Origin: Corynebacterium lemuris | GTDB lineage: Bacteria; Actinomycetota; Actinomycetes; Mycobacteriales; Mycobacteriaceae | DNA length: 52,280 bases | Assembly (NCBI RefSeq): GCF_024919295.1 | Contig: NZ_JANWTC010000016.1 | Coordinates: forward strand, 1 to 52,280 | Direction: 5' to 3' | Shown here: piece after piece, positions 35,439 to 44,430 of the stretch | How the letters are laid out: each line of letters starts with the position of its first letter | Position numbering within the stretch: the stretch's first letter is position 1 | Program-made: the position numbers and the translations under genes | Notes under the pieces: model-generated | Seen by the model: only the letters and a program-made list of their open reading frames with translations | What the model was told of the DNA's origin: nothing | Databases searched by the model: none

Positions 35439-36251
35439 ATGACCGCCAGCATCAGCTACCTGACCGACATGGACGGCGTCCTCATCCGCGAGGGTGACAT
35501 GATCCCGGGCGCAGACCGTTTCCTGCAGGCCCTGCGGGACAACGGCATCGAGTTCATGGTGCTCACCAACAACTCGATCCACACGCCGCGGGATCTCTCG
35601 GCACGTCTGGCTGCGTCGGGGCTGCAGATCCCGCCGGAGCGGCTCTGGACCTCCGCGACGGCCACGGCCCACTTCTTGTCGAACCAGCGCAAGGAGGGCA
35701 CTGCCTTCGTCGTCGGCGAGTCGGGGCTGACCACCGCTCTGCACGCGAAGGGCTGGATCCTCACCGACTCGGATCCGGAGTTCGTGGTCCTGGGTGAGAC
35801 GCGCACCTACTCTTTCGAGGCGATCACCACCGCCATCAACCTCATCCTGGGCGGGGCGCGGTTCATCTGCACCAACCCGGACGTCACCGGCCCGGCTCCG
35901 CACGGCGTGCTGCCGGCCACCGGTTCCGTGGCTGCACTTATCACAGCGGCCACCGGGATGGCACCCTATTACATCGGCAAACCGAACCCGGTGATGATGC
36001 GTTCGGCACTCAACACCATCGGGGCGCACTCGGAGCGGGCCGTCATGATCGGCGACCGCATGGACACAGACGTCAAATCCGGCCTCGAGGCCGGCATGCG
36101 CACCATCCTGGTCCGGTCAGGCATTTCCAACGACGCAGAGATCGACAAGTATCCCTTCCGCCCCACCAGTGTGATCGACGACATCAGCCAGCTGGCTGAC
36201 CGGGTCCTCGACCCCTTCCAGGACGGCTACTACACCGCCCCTGAGACGTAG
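35439..36251 (+). CDS. HAD-IIA family phosphatase (NagD-like)
   Basis: A 270-residue HAD hydrolase with a type IIA cap. Motif I is YLTDMDGVLIREGD, motif II VLTNNSIHTP, motif III with IGKPNPVMM, and motif IV MIGDRMDTDVKSGLEAG. NagD-type enzymes dephosphorylate nucleotides and sugar phosphates; the substrate here is unknown. CACAAT at 35427-35432 ends 6 nt before the ATG, in keeping with a leaderless start. The distance to nrdF (249 nt) and the strong promoter between them make co-transcription unlikely. Confidence 0.85.
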   Translation: MTASISYLTDMDGVLIREGDMIPGADRFLQALRDNGIEFMVLTNNSIHTPRDLSARLAASGLQIPPERLWTSATATAHFLSNQRKEGTAFVVGESGLTTALHAKGWILTDSDPEFVVLGETRTYSFEAITTAINLILGGARFICTNPDVTGPAPHGVLPATGSVAALITAATGMAPYYIGKPNPVMMRSALNTIGAHSERAVMIGDRMDTDVKSGLEAGMRTILVRSGISNDAEIDKYPFRPTSVIDDISQLADRVLDPFQDGYYTAPET

Positions 36252-36325
36252 GAAGCTGGGCCCGCACTGCTGTGTTCCATGCCTCAAATGTCCGTTTACG
36301 TCCATAAATGCACGGAACTGCGCCG

Positions 36326-36355
36326 TTGTCCTATCTCGTCGTATCGCGCTAGCAT
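36326..36355 (+). promoter_or_regulatory. nrdF promoter
   Basis: TTGTCC (36326-36331) and TAGCAT (36350-36355) are 18 nt apart. A transcript from about 36362 would carry a 139-nt leader. A 12-bp palindrome AGGGTGCACCCT lies at 36365-36376, just after the start point. Confidence 0.5.
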
Positions 36356-36419
36356 GTGGACGACAGGGTGCACCCTTTCCTGTGCCGACAGCTGAAAGCC
36401 GCTAGCCAAACAAGGGGAT

Positions 36420-37502
<1,083 letters not shown>

Positions 37503-37520
37503 TTCCAGCTCGCTTATCGA

Positions 37521-37556
37521 CGCCGCCGCTACCCCAGGTAGCCGGCGGCGTTTCTC
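37521..37556 (+). terminator. nrdF terminator
   Basis: A strong GC stem (37521-37532 with 37539-37550, one bulge) is followed by TTTCTCTTTC, 18 nt after the stop. Confidence 0.8.
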
Positions 37557-37593
37557 TTTCCCCGCGCCCCGTGCATCCCCCGTGGGGTGGTGG

Positions 37594-38007
37594 TCAGTCC
37601 CCCACCGTCAGTTCGGCATGGAAGCCGTGGTTGCGGGCGAGGTTGCCGATGATGGTGCGCAGGCGGCTCAACTCGTCCTCGGTGCCGGTGATGGTCTGGC
37701 GGCAGGCGATGCGGGGGCCGTCCCCAGCCTCGGCGCAGCGGTGCCAGGCGGTGAACCACTCGGCGGTGAGCGGATCGGAGTCGTAGGCGCAGAGCTCGGA
37801 TTCGCTGGGGATGCACAGCACCATGGCGGTCTCGACGCGCGGGCGCAGGGTGCCCGGCATGCCCGTGATGTTCAGGACCGCAGTGCGGTTGACCTCGCAG
37901 GTCAACGGCGCGTATGCGGGTACGTCGGAGTTCTCCCACGGATAATCAGGCGCCGAGGAATCGGCGGCGCCCAACCAGCGTGCGAGCGTAGGTGCAAGGG
38001 TTGTCAT
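37594..38007 (-). CDS. Unknown 137-residue protein
   Basis: I do not recognise a family. It has five cysteines (in TCEVN, VLCIPS, LCAYD, RCAEAG, IACRQ), no signal peptide and no membrane segment. GAAGGATT 8 nt upstream supports the ATG at 38007. Clear ribosome binding site, base composition like its neighbours and a convergent position against the nrdF terminator favour a real gene. A 7-bp palindrome (38073-38079 with 38083-38089) lies about 70 nt upstream and could be an operator. Confidence 0.65.
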   Translation of the reverse strand: MTTLAPTLARWLGAADSSAPDYPWENSDVPAYAPLTCEVNRTAVLNITGMPGTLRPRVETAMVLCIPSESELCAYDSDPLTAEWFTAWHRCAEAGDGPRIACRQTITGTEDELSRLRTIIGNLARNHGFHAELTVGD

Positions 38008-38230
38008 GTCGAAAATCCTTCGGCAGAACCACCACCGCTACTGGATCAATTCAGTTGAACCAGGAGCGGTGTAAGACGAGGTTCGTCTTCCCCAACGGCC
38101 TCGTAATACACCGAGACCCATGGTCCACCCCTCCCGCCCCACCGGCAACTCTAAACCTCCACTTCAGCCCCCGTTTATTCAAGTTGAAGTTGAGAGTTGG
38201 TGTTTAAGCACATACCCATGCTGGGCGAAC

Positions 38231-38258
38231 AAAAAAGGGACCCCCTCGGGGAGTCCCT
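38231..38258 (-). terminator. Terminator of the small exported protein gene
   Basis: On the minus strand a 10-bp stem (AGGGAC plus CCCC, 38249-38258 region with 38236-38245) is followed by six T. This is a textbook intrinsic terminator 20 nt after the stop at 38278. Confidence 0.85.
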
Positions 38259-38277
38259 GATATGTGTCCAGCAGGAC

Positions 38278-38634
38278 TTAGCGCGTGGTCACAAAGTTCA
38301 GCCAGTTCAGGCCAGCAAAAATGCTGCCGATAGTGGAGCCTGCGATGCCGAGGTAGGTCATGTCCCGCCAGTTATCGGCCCACTCCGGGTTATCGTCAGA
38401 CACGCTGCTACCGAGCAGATCGGTGCCGGTGACCTTGTTTTCATCCTCGACGACCGGACCATCCTCACTGTCGGTCCAGGCACCCCACTCCTTGCCAATT
38501 TGGGAGGAGGTGGGGATGGTGGACCCGCGGCCATCCTTGCGGTCCTCGCTGTCGGCGTAGGCGACGGAGGTGCCCGCGAAGGTCAGGGCAAGGGCGGTGG
38601 TAGCCGCCACGGAGGCGGTACGGAAATTACGCAT
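38278..38634 (-). CDS. Small exported protein with C-terminal hydrophobic segment
   Basis: A 118-residue protein with a signal peptide (MRNFRTASVAATTALALTFA, cleavage after VAYA), a polar middle rich in D, E and S, and a C-terminal hydrophobic stretch (YLGIAGSTIGSIFAGLNWL). It is related to the next protein upstream, sharing the MR-FR-A start, the GLLGSS/ALFGSS-like middle and the hydrophobic end. Likely placed in or outside the cell envelope; the function is unknown. AAGAGA precedes the ATG. It follows its relative by 45 nt on the same strand and ends at a strong terminator, so the two form a unit. Confidence 0.75.
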   Translation of the reverse strand: MRNFRTASVAATTALALTFAGTSVAYADSEDRKDGRGSTIPTSSQIGKEWGAWTDSEDGPVVEDENKVTGTDLLGSSVSDDNPEWADNWRDMTYLGIAGSTIGSIFAGLNWLNFVTTR

Positions 38635-38679
38635 GTTTCTCTTCTTTCTCTCAGCTGTGAATCTGCAAGTACGGTCGGC

Positions 38680-39048
38680 CTAGAGACCGTGGGTGAAGAA
38701 GTTGTAGATCGGGGCGATGATGGCGCCGAGGACGGCACCCACCCCTGTGATCACGGTGCCGGCGTAGAGAAGCTTGGCCCAGCTCGGCTGGTCGCCGAAG
38801 CCTTCCTTGGAGGAACCGAAGAGAGCGGTACCGTCGGCCGGCTGATCGCCGTCGAGGCCGAGGAATTCGTTGGCGTCCGAGGACGGCGACGAACCCTTGC
38901 TCTTACTCTTGCCCTCCGGGGCGGGGGCGGCCGGGTGCTCAGCAACGGTGACGGCGTCCGTGGTCTGCGCGGAGGCGACCGCAGTGGAACTGAGAGTGAT
39001 GGCCACCGCAGAGATACCTGCGACGGCCGCGTTACGGAAAGAGCGCAT
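38680..39048 (-). CDS. Small exported protein, paralog of its downstream neighbour
   Basis: A 122-residue protein with a signal peptide (MRSFRNAAVAGISAVAITLS, cleavage after VASA), a proline/lysine/serine-rich middle (APAPEGKSKSKGSSPSSD), and a C-terminal hydrophobic segment (LLYAGTVITGVGAVLGAII) with a short tail. AAAGGAAACG lies 7 nt before the ATG at 39048; an upstream ATG in frame (39147) would spoil the signal peptide. The type recalls small envelope proteins of corynebacteria, but I cannot tie it to porins. Function unknown. Confidence 0.75.
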   Translation of the reverse strand: MRSFRNAAVAGISAVAITLSSTAVASAQTTDAVTVAEHPAAPAPEGKSKSKGSSPSSDANEFLGLDGDQPADGTALFGSSKEGFGDQPSWAKLLYAGTVITGVGAVLGAIIAPIYNFFTHGL

Positions 39049-39394
39049 GAGACGTTTCCTTTGATCGCGAAAATCAGGGACGCTGGAAGCATAAAGCACT
39101 CTGCAAATAGTTCCACTTATGAATGCGATCAACTGAAGTTTTCCCAAGTAGTCACACCATACTGAGGTGAATATATTTATCTCCTCCTGCTACAGGGGCC
39201 AGGCAAGCCAAAACAACCTCCCTGAGCTGCAACTAAATGCCATCCAAGAAGCATCGATCTATCCTTATTCCCCATTCAGCCCATATAAATTAAGGCAGAA
39301 ACTTAATGGCCCATTCTCGGGCTAATCCGGCCCTGACTCCGGACGCAGAAACTCGTGGCGTCCGGTAAAGGGAGTCTGGATCAATTAGGCTCCC
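39049..39394. other. AT-rich intergenic region with displaced galU promoter candidate
   Basis: No gene is visible in these 346 nt. The part from 39160 to 39320 is clearly more AT-rich than its surroundings. A perfect 8-bp hairpin lies at 39339-39346 with 39358-39365. TAGGCT at 39387-39392 looks like a -10 box pointing towards the insertion element; it may be the old galU promoter, now 1.7 kb away. Confidence 0.4.
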
Positions 39395-39438
39395 GCGATT
39401 TAACGGTTCCCCACGGCTAAAGCCGGGGGATTTCCAGC

Positions 39439-40587
39439 TCAGACCGCATCCACAACCTCCCCGGAGGGCGGCTGCACATGTCTTATGTCCTCAACACTGG
39501 TGTGGCCCCGTTCTGCCACAGCCAGGATCACCCTGGCAGCATTCCGGTCCCTGCCTGCGACATGTCCGCAGGCCTGACACCGGAAGGTTCGTTCACCGAG
39601 TTCGAGTGCTTGCTTGGCTCTCGCGAAACACTTCGAACACGTCATTGTCGTGTAGGCGGGCGTGACCAGCACCACCTTCCGGCCAGCCCGCTCGGCACTG
39701 GTAACAAGTTCGCGCTTGGCCGCACCCATGGCGGCATCAGCGGCTTTCCTGGCCATGGTGGACTTGGTGAGAAACTTTGGCTTGAAGTCCTCTATCGCGA
39801 TCAGGTCGTGATTGTCGGTGATCTTCTTCGCCCACACCCGGGAATCGTGCTCGGTCTGCCGGGCAGCTTTCTTGTGCAGCTTCGCGGCCTGGCGGCGGGC
39901 ACGTTTGTACCCCTTCGACTGTTTCTGCCCCTTGCGGCGACGCCGCGCCATCGTGCGTTGAGCCTTGGCCAGCTCGGCGGCACAGCGTCTCCGGTGCCCG
40001 AGATAGGGCAGGTCGTAGTGTTCGTCGGTGGTCGTCGCGGTGGTGGACACGCCCCAGTCGATACCGATTCCACCGGTGGCCTCTGGTGCTGGCTCTACTT
40101 CGCGGCGGACCACGAACGAGCCGTACCAGTGTCCCAGGCTGTCCTGGTAGACGCGCACACTGGTCGGGTCGGAGGGCAGTTCCCGCGACCACACCACCGG
40201 AATCGACACACCCTTGGGCAGTCGCAGTCGACCGTCCCGGATCGAGAACCCGCGGGTGTTGTACTCCAGGGACGCCGACGTGCGTTTCTTCGTCTTGTAG
40301 GTGGGCCGACCCCTGCCCTTGATTGTGTAGGACTGCTGGAGTGCCTGCGCATAAGAGCGGAGCGTGGCCTGTTGGGCGACCTGGGATCCTTCCCGCATCC
40401 ACGCGTTCCTGCCCCGCAGCTCGGTGAGCAGTTTCCCCAGTTTCGTCAGAGTCGGCTTGTTGCCGGTTTTCTGTTGGTGGACTGCCTCGTTCCACAGGAA
40501 TCGACAGCGACCCCATTCCTGGAGAAGCGATCGCTGCGCCTGCACACCGGGCCTGAGGCGGTAGGTGTAACGCACGATCTCGTCCAC
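39439..40587 (-). CDS. tnpB: TnpB RNA-guided nuclease of IS605-type element
   Basis: A 382-residue TnpB, an RNA-guided RuvC-like endonuclease and ancestor of Cas12. The RuvC triad is D177 (GIGIDWGV), E266 (IAIEDFKP) and D347 (GRDRNAAR); the zinc knuckle has C317, C320, C337 and C340. The length is full and the reading frame is intact, so it may be active. Its guide (omega) RNA should overlap the 3' end of the gene and run through the hairpin near 39420 into flanking DNA. GTG at 40587 is the start. It acts to keep the element by cutting empty target sites. Confidence 0.92.
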   Translation of the reverse strand: MDEIVRYTYRLRPGVQAQRSLLQEWGRCRFLWNEAVHQQKTGNKPTLTKLGKLLTELRGRNAWMREGSQVAQQATLRSYAQALQQSYTIKGRGRPTYKTKKRTSASLEYNTRGFSIRDGRLRLPKGVSIPVVWSRELPSDPTSVRVYQDSLGHWYGSFVVRREVEPAPEATGGIGIDWGVSTTATTTDEHYDLPYLGHRRRCAAELAKAQRTMARRRRKGQKQSKGYKRARRQAAKLHKKAARQTEHDSRVWAKKITDNHDLIAIEDFKPKFLTKSTMARKAADAAMGAAKRELVTSAERAGRKVVLVTPAYTTMTCSKCFARAKQALELGERTFRCQACGHVAGRDRNAARVILAVAERGHTSVEDIRHVQPPSGEVVDAV

Positions 40588-40625
40588 ACCCTCAGCTATA
40601 CCCCACTACGCTATAGACCGTCCAG

Positions 40626-41022
40626 AGGTATCACATCAGATCGGACAACAACGTCGTGTACCGCCGTGCATACCACCTCGTATAGTGCCCGACATGCCGT
40701 CGCCCCGTCATCACCGACGATGTGGCGGACAGGCTCACACAGATCGCCTGGGAGGTCGCCACCGACACGGGAATGCGCCATCATGGAGCTGGAAACCATG
40801 CCCGATCATGCGCACCTACTCATCGAATGCGATCCGCACTACGGCATCCACCGGCTCGTCAAACAGATCAAAGGAAGGTCCTCACATGCTCTGTGTCAAA
40901 AGTTCCCGTCCCTCAAGTCCAGGCTTCCCACGCTCTGGACCAACTCGTACTTCGTCGCAACTGTCGGCGGCGCAACTGTGGAGGTTGTCAAGCAGTATGT
41001 CGAAAACCAGCGAAACGTCTAG
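40626..41022 (+). pseudogene. tnpA: Broken IS200-type tnpA (HUH transposase)
   Basis: The transposase is readable in two frames. The first has VVYRRAYHLV, a TAG at 40683-40685 where the family has tryptophan (HLVWCP), then CPTCRRPVITDDVADRLTQI. After a frameshift near 40770-40785 the second frame gives MELETMPDHAHLLIECD (HUH histidines), GRSSHALCQKF, LWTNSYFVATVGG and the catalytic tyrosine in VVKQYVENQ. No proper start codon is seen. So it cannot make a full transposase; mobility would need a helper. Confidence 0.85.
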
Positions 41023-41076
41023 CGCACCCCTTTCCTCCCCATGCCTGAAGGCAGGGGTTTCCAGGGGTGACCTTAG

Positions 41077-42054
41077 ATGAACTCTTCTATCTCCACTCAT
41101 CGGCATGGCGTGAAGACCGTGATTGTGCCTGCCGCCGGCATGGGTACCCGTTTCCTACCGGCCACCAAGACCGTGCCGAAAGAGCTGCTCCCGGTCGTGG
41201 ACACCCCCGGTATCGAGTTGATCGCCGAGGAGGCCAACGCCCTGGGCGCCACCCGCCTGGCGGTGATCGTGGCCCCCAATAAGCAGGAGGTCATGCGGCA
41301 TTTCGAGCAGTTCCCCAACCTGGTGGAGACACTGACCGCACGGGGGAAGTTCGAACAGGTCGAGAAGGTCCAGCGTGCCGGCAAGCTGATGACCCCGGTG
41401 GCGGTGGAACAGGCCCGGCCTTTGGGCCTGGGTCATGCCGTGGGCCTGGCCGAGAGTGTCCTTGATGATGACGAGGATGTCGTCGCGGTGATGCTGCCGG
41501 ATGATCTGGTGCTGCCGATGGGGGTGGTGGAGAAGATGGCCGCGGTCCGCGCCGAGCTGGGGGGTTCGGTGTTGTGCGCGGTGGAAGTGCCCCGGGATGA
41601 GGTCTTCAACTACGGGGTGTTCGACATCGCGGAGATCCCGGCGGACTGTGATCTGCCGGCTGAGCGGGTCAAGCGTGTGGTGGGGATGGTGGAGAAGCCG
41701 GATCCGGCGGATGCGCCGTCAACCCTGGTGGCCACGGGCCGGTATCTGCTGGACCGCGGCATTTTTGATGCGTTGCGTCGGATTGAACCTGGCAAGGGTG
41801 GGGAGATCCAGCTCACGGATGCGATTGAGTTGATGATTAGGGAGGGTCATCCGGTGCATATCGTGGTGCATGAGGGTAAGCGTCATGATCTGGGTAATCC
41901 GGCGGGGTATATCCCGGCGTGTGTGGATTTCGGTCTGTCGCATCCGACGTATGGTCCGGGGTTGAAGCGGGCGATCACTGCCATCCTCGCCGAGCATGTG
42001 GTCGACGACGAGATCGAGAGCGCCCGATCCCCCGAACCGGCGGCGCTTCGTTAG
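41077..42054 (+). CDS. galU: UTP-glucose-1-phosphate uridylyltransferase
   Basis: A 325-residue GalU. It makes UDP-glucose from UTP and glucose 1-phosphate for cell-envelope and storage sugars. Motifs include VPAAGMGTRFLPATKTVPKE (nucleotide-binding loop), MLPDDLVLP, GMVEKPDPADAPS, GEIQLTDAI and HDLGNPAGYI. Twelve residues lie before VKTV as in the C. glutamicum enzyme, which supports the ATG at 41077. The codon lies directly against the end of the IS605-type element, which may supply AGGGG as a ribosome binding site. The native promoter would now be on the other side of the element. Confidence 0.95.
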   Translation: MNSSISTHRHGVKTVIVPAAGMGTRFLPATKTVPKELLPVVDTPGIELIAEEANALGATRLAVIVAPNKQEVMRHFEQFPNLVETLTARGKFEQVEKVQRAGKLMTPVAVEQARPLGLGHAVGLAESVLDDDEDVVAVMLPDDLVLPMGVVEKMAAVRAELGGSVLCAVEVPRDEVFNYGVFDIAEIPADCDLPAERVKRVVGMVEKPDPADAPSTLVATGRYLLDRGIFDALRRIEPGKGGEIQLTDAIELMIREGHPVHIVVHEGKRHDLGNPAGYIPACVDFGLSHPTYGPGLKRAITAILAEHVVDDEIESARSPEPAALR

Positions 42055-42113
42055 ACAAAGCCGATCTGCCCCGGCCCCTTCAGCACGAGGTCAAGGTCCG
42101 AAAACCGCGTGCC

Positions 42114-43070
42114 TTACCCCTTCTGCGCCCTGACCTCCGAGGGGGTGCATCCGAAGCGTCCACGGAACTCCTGGGAAAACCGGCCCAGGTGGTTGAATCC
42201 GCAGGCGTATGCCACCTCGCTGACGCTCCCTCCGCCGCCGCTGGGGGCGGCAAGTAACTGATGCGCGCGGTCGAGGCGGACACGCAGCAGCCAGGCAGTA
42301 GGTGATACCCCGACGTACTCCCGGAATACCTGCTGCAGGCGTCGGCGTCCCACCCCCGAGACTGCGGCCAGATCATCCAGGGTCCAACGCCGGGAAGGAT
42401 CCTGCTCCACTGCATCCCGGACGCGGCGGATCATATAGGGGCCCGGTGGGGCACTCGCTTCAGCCGGCGACAGGAATACAGCCATGGGGGCGGCGATGGA
42501 GGCCACCATCGAATCCCGGACTGCAGGTAAAGCGGTCGCAACGGGATCGGAGATGACATGTCCAGCAGTGGATCGGATGAAGTTCACCCACGACTTCCCC
42601 TGCTCAGTCCGCAGGTCGAGCGAAGGGGGCACCGTCTCCTCAAATGATCCGGCAACCGCGGAGCCGGCCGGGAGATGCTGATGGAGTGCCGCCCGGCCGA
42701 TCTTGATGCCCAGCACCGTCGCATCTGCGTCCCAATGAGTGATGGTGCTGTGCTTGCCAGGAAGGAAGACAGCGGCTTCCCCGGGGCCGGCGGACCAGCT
42801 GCGGGAGCCCCGCGTCCAGGACAGGTGGCCGGAAAGCACGATATTTACTTCGTAGGCGTCCTCTGCGTAATCGCAGTCCAGCGCGATGTCAGCACCCCAC
42901 CGGATTTTCCCCAGGGTCAACGGCCCCAGATCCAGTGTGCGCACGAAGCCCGGGGCGGCTTCCCGCCCGAGCTTCTGCAGTTCATGCGGGAAATAGGCAC
43001 GCGCGACGGCCGCCTGCATCTCCTTCAGGCAGGTGGAACGCAGATCCTGCACGGTACTGACTTCAGTCAT
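42114..43070 (-). CDS. gcoR: AraC family regulator of the guaiacol demethylase genes
   Basis: A 318-residue AraC/XylS-type regulator. The N-terminal half (about 1-180) is a cupin-like effector domain; the C-terminal double helix-turn-helix shows WTLDDLAAVSGVGRRRLQQV and SEVAYACGFNHLGRFSQEFR. GGAGGGG 5 nt upstream sets the ATG at 43070. It is divergent from gcoA, and two 20-bp-spaced direct repeats lie in the 131-nt gap, the usual arrangement for AraC-type activators. The inducer is probably guaiacol or a related methoxyphenol, by inference from its target genes. The symbol is given by position. Confidence 0.82.
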   Translation of the reverse strand: MTEVSTVQDLRSTCLKEMQAAVARAYFPHELQKLGREAAPGFVRTLDLGPLTLGKIRWGADIALDCDYAEDAYEVNIVLSGHLSWTRGSRSWSAGPGEAAVFLPGKHSTITHWDADATVLGIKIGRAALHQHLPAGSAVAGSFEETVPPSLDLRTEQGKSWVNFIRSTAGHVISDPVATALPAVRDSMVASIAAPMAVFLSPAEASAPPGPYMIRRVRDAVEQDPSRRWTLDDLAAVSGVGRRRLQQVFREYVGVSPTAWLLRVRLDRAHQLLAAPSGGGGSVSEVAYACGFNHLGRFSQEFRGRFGCTPSEVRAQKG

Positions 43071-43088
43071 CAATCCCCTCCGGGAAAG

Positions 43089-43126
43089 GGTGCGCATTCC
43101 GGATAGCCGGTGCGCACAACGGATAG
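43089..43126. promoter_or_regulatory. Tandem AraC-type operator repeats before gcoA
   Basis: GGTGCGCA-N4-GGATAG occurs twice (43089-43106 and 43109-43126) with a period of exactly 20 bp, about two helical turns, as in AraC half-sites. It lies between gcoR and gcoA. Confidence 0.65.
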
Positions 43127-43201
43127 AGCAGATGTGATGCACACCATAACATGCACCGCATAGGGACATTCCCCACATCGCCCGTGAGAGAGGATGCACA
43201 G

Positions 43202-44425
43202 ATGACACTGACCATGCAGGAGACTCCCCGGTGGATCGCCGAGATCACCATGGCGGAGCTGGAGCGCAACCCCTACCCGTTCTACGAGCGCCTACGAAAT
43301 GAGGCTCCGCTCGCGTATGTGCCGGTTCTCGGTTCCTATGTCGCCTCGACCCGGCGGATGTGCGAGACCATCGCCAAGCACCCCAAATTCGGTGCGGTGA
43401 TCACCCGGGCAGGCGGCCGGACTTTCGGGCACCCGGCCGTGATCGGCGTCAACGGTGAAATCCACGATGATCTGCGGTCGATGGTCGACCCCGCCCTCCA
43501 GCCCTCGGAGGTGGACAGATGGGTGGAGGGGGTGGTGCGGCCCGTCGCGAAGCGCTTCGTGGCGGAGATTGAGATGACCGGCTCAGCCGACCTGATGGCC
43601 GAGTACTGCGAGAAGGTCTCGGTCCGCGCCGTCGGGGACCTGCTCGGGTTGAGGTCGGTCGACGAGTCCACGTTGCGCGACTGGTTCCACCGCCTGAGCC
43701 GTTCCTTCACCAACGCCGCATTGGATGAGAACGGGGATTTCGCCAACCCGGAAGGTTTCGATGACGGTGATGCGGCGAAGGCGGAGATCCGGGCCATTGT
43801 TGATCCGCTCATTGACCAGTGGATTGCGCACCCGGATGATTCGGCGATGTCGCACTGGCTGCATGACGGCATGCCGGAGGGACAGACCCGCGACCGCGAG
43901 TACCTCTACCCCACCCTGTATGTCTTTCTGCTCGGCGCGCTGCAGGAACCCGGCCACGCGATGGGTTCCACCCTGGCGGGGCTGTTCTCCCGGCCCGAGC
44001 AGATCGAGGCCGTCATCGATGAACCGGCGCTGCTGCCCCGCGCCATCGCGGAGGGAATGCGCTGGACCTCACCGATCTGGTCGGCCACGGCCCGTATCTG
44101 TGAGGAGGACATCGAGATCGACGGTGTCCATCTCCCGGCAAACACGCCGGTGATGATGTCCTACGGCTCCGCCAACCATGACACCAACGCCTACGAGGCA
44201 CCCTCGGAATATGACCTGCGCCGCCCGCCGCTGCCCCACCTGGCATTCGGGGCGGGCAACCATGCCTGCGCCGGCATCTACTTCGCCAACCACGTCTGCC
44301 GCATCGGACTGGAGGAGCTCCTGGACACGCTGCCGAACCTTGAGCTCAAGCCCGATCACGACATCAACTTCTGGGGCTGGGGTTTCCGCGGCCCCACCGA
44401 ACTGCCCGCACAGTGGGAGGTCTAA
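43202..44425 (+). CDS. gcoA: Cytochrome P450 aromatic O-demethylase (CYP255A, GcoA)
   Basis: A 407-residue P450, the same length as GcoA of Amycolatopsis, with the haem cysteine at residue 356 in [10 protein letters not shown] as in that enzyme. Further agreement is close along the chain: [85 protein letters not shown] and [10 protein letters not shown]. GcoA removes the methyl group of guaiacol to give catechol and formaldehyde, with electrons from GcoB. GAGAGAGGA precedes the ATG at 43202. gcoB follows after 5 nt. Confidence 0.93.
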   Translation: MTLTMQETPRWIAEITMAELERNPYPFYERLRNEAPLAYVPVLGSYVASTRRMCETIAKHPKFGAVITRAGGRTFGHPAVIGVNGEIHDDLRSMVDPALQPSEVDRWVEGVVRPVAKRFVAEIEMTGSADLMAEYCEKVSVRAVGDLLGLRSVDESTLRDWFHRLSRSFTNAALDENGDFANPEGFDDGDAAKAEIRAIVDPLIDQWIAHPDDSAMSHWLHDGMPEGQTRDREYLYPTLYVFLLGALQEPGHAMGSTLAGLFSRPEQIEAVIDEPALLPRAIAEGMRWTSPIWSATARICEEDIEIDGVHLPANTPVMMSYGSANHDTNAYEAPSEYDLRRPPLPHLAFGAGNHACAGIYFANHVCRIGLEELLDTLPNLELKPDHDINFWGWGFRGPTELPAQWEV

Positions 44426-44430
44426 GAACC

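Larger units (their letters stand above)
39395..41076. mobile_element. IS200/IS605-type element (tnpB intact, tnpA broken)
   Basis: The element has divergent genes: tnpB on the minus strand and a decayed tnpA on the plus strand. Each end has the subterminal hairpin of the family: CCCCACGGCTAAAGCCGGGG-like at about 39409-39431 next to tnpB, and CCCCATGCCTGAAGGCAGGG at about 41039-41060 next to tnpA. There are no inverted or direct target repeats, as expected for single-strand transposition. The outer limits are estimated. The right border touches ATGAA of galU, which on the other strand reads TTCAT, a likely target/TAM sequence. Confidence 0.75.

Noticed and set aside
39478..41022. 514-residue plus-strand frame across tnpB and tnpA
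   Set aside because: The first two thirds are antisense to tnpB; only the last 80 residues are real tnpA sequence, treated as a pseudogene.
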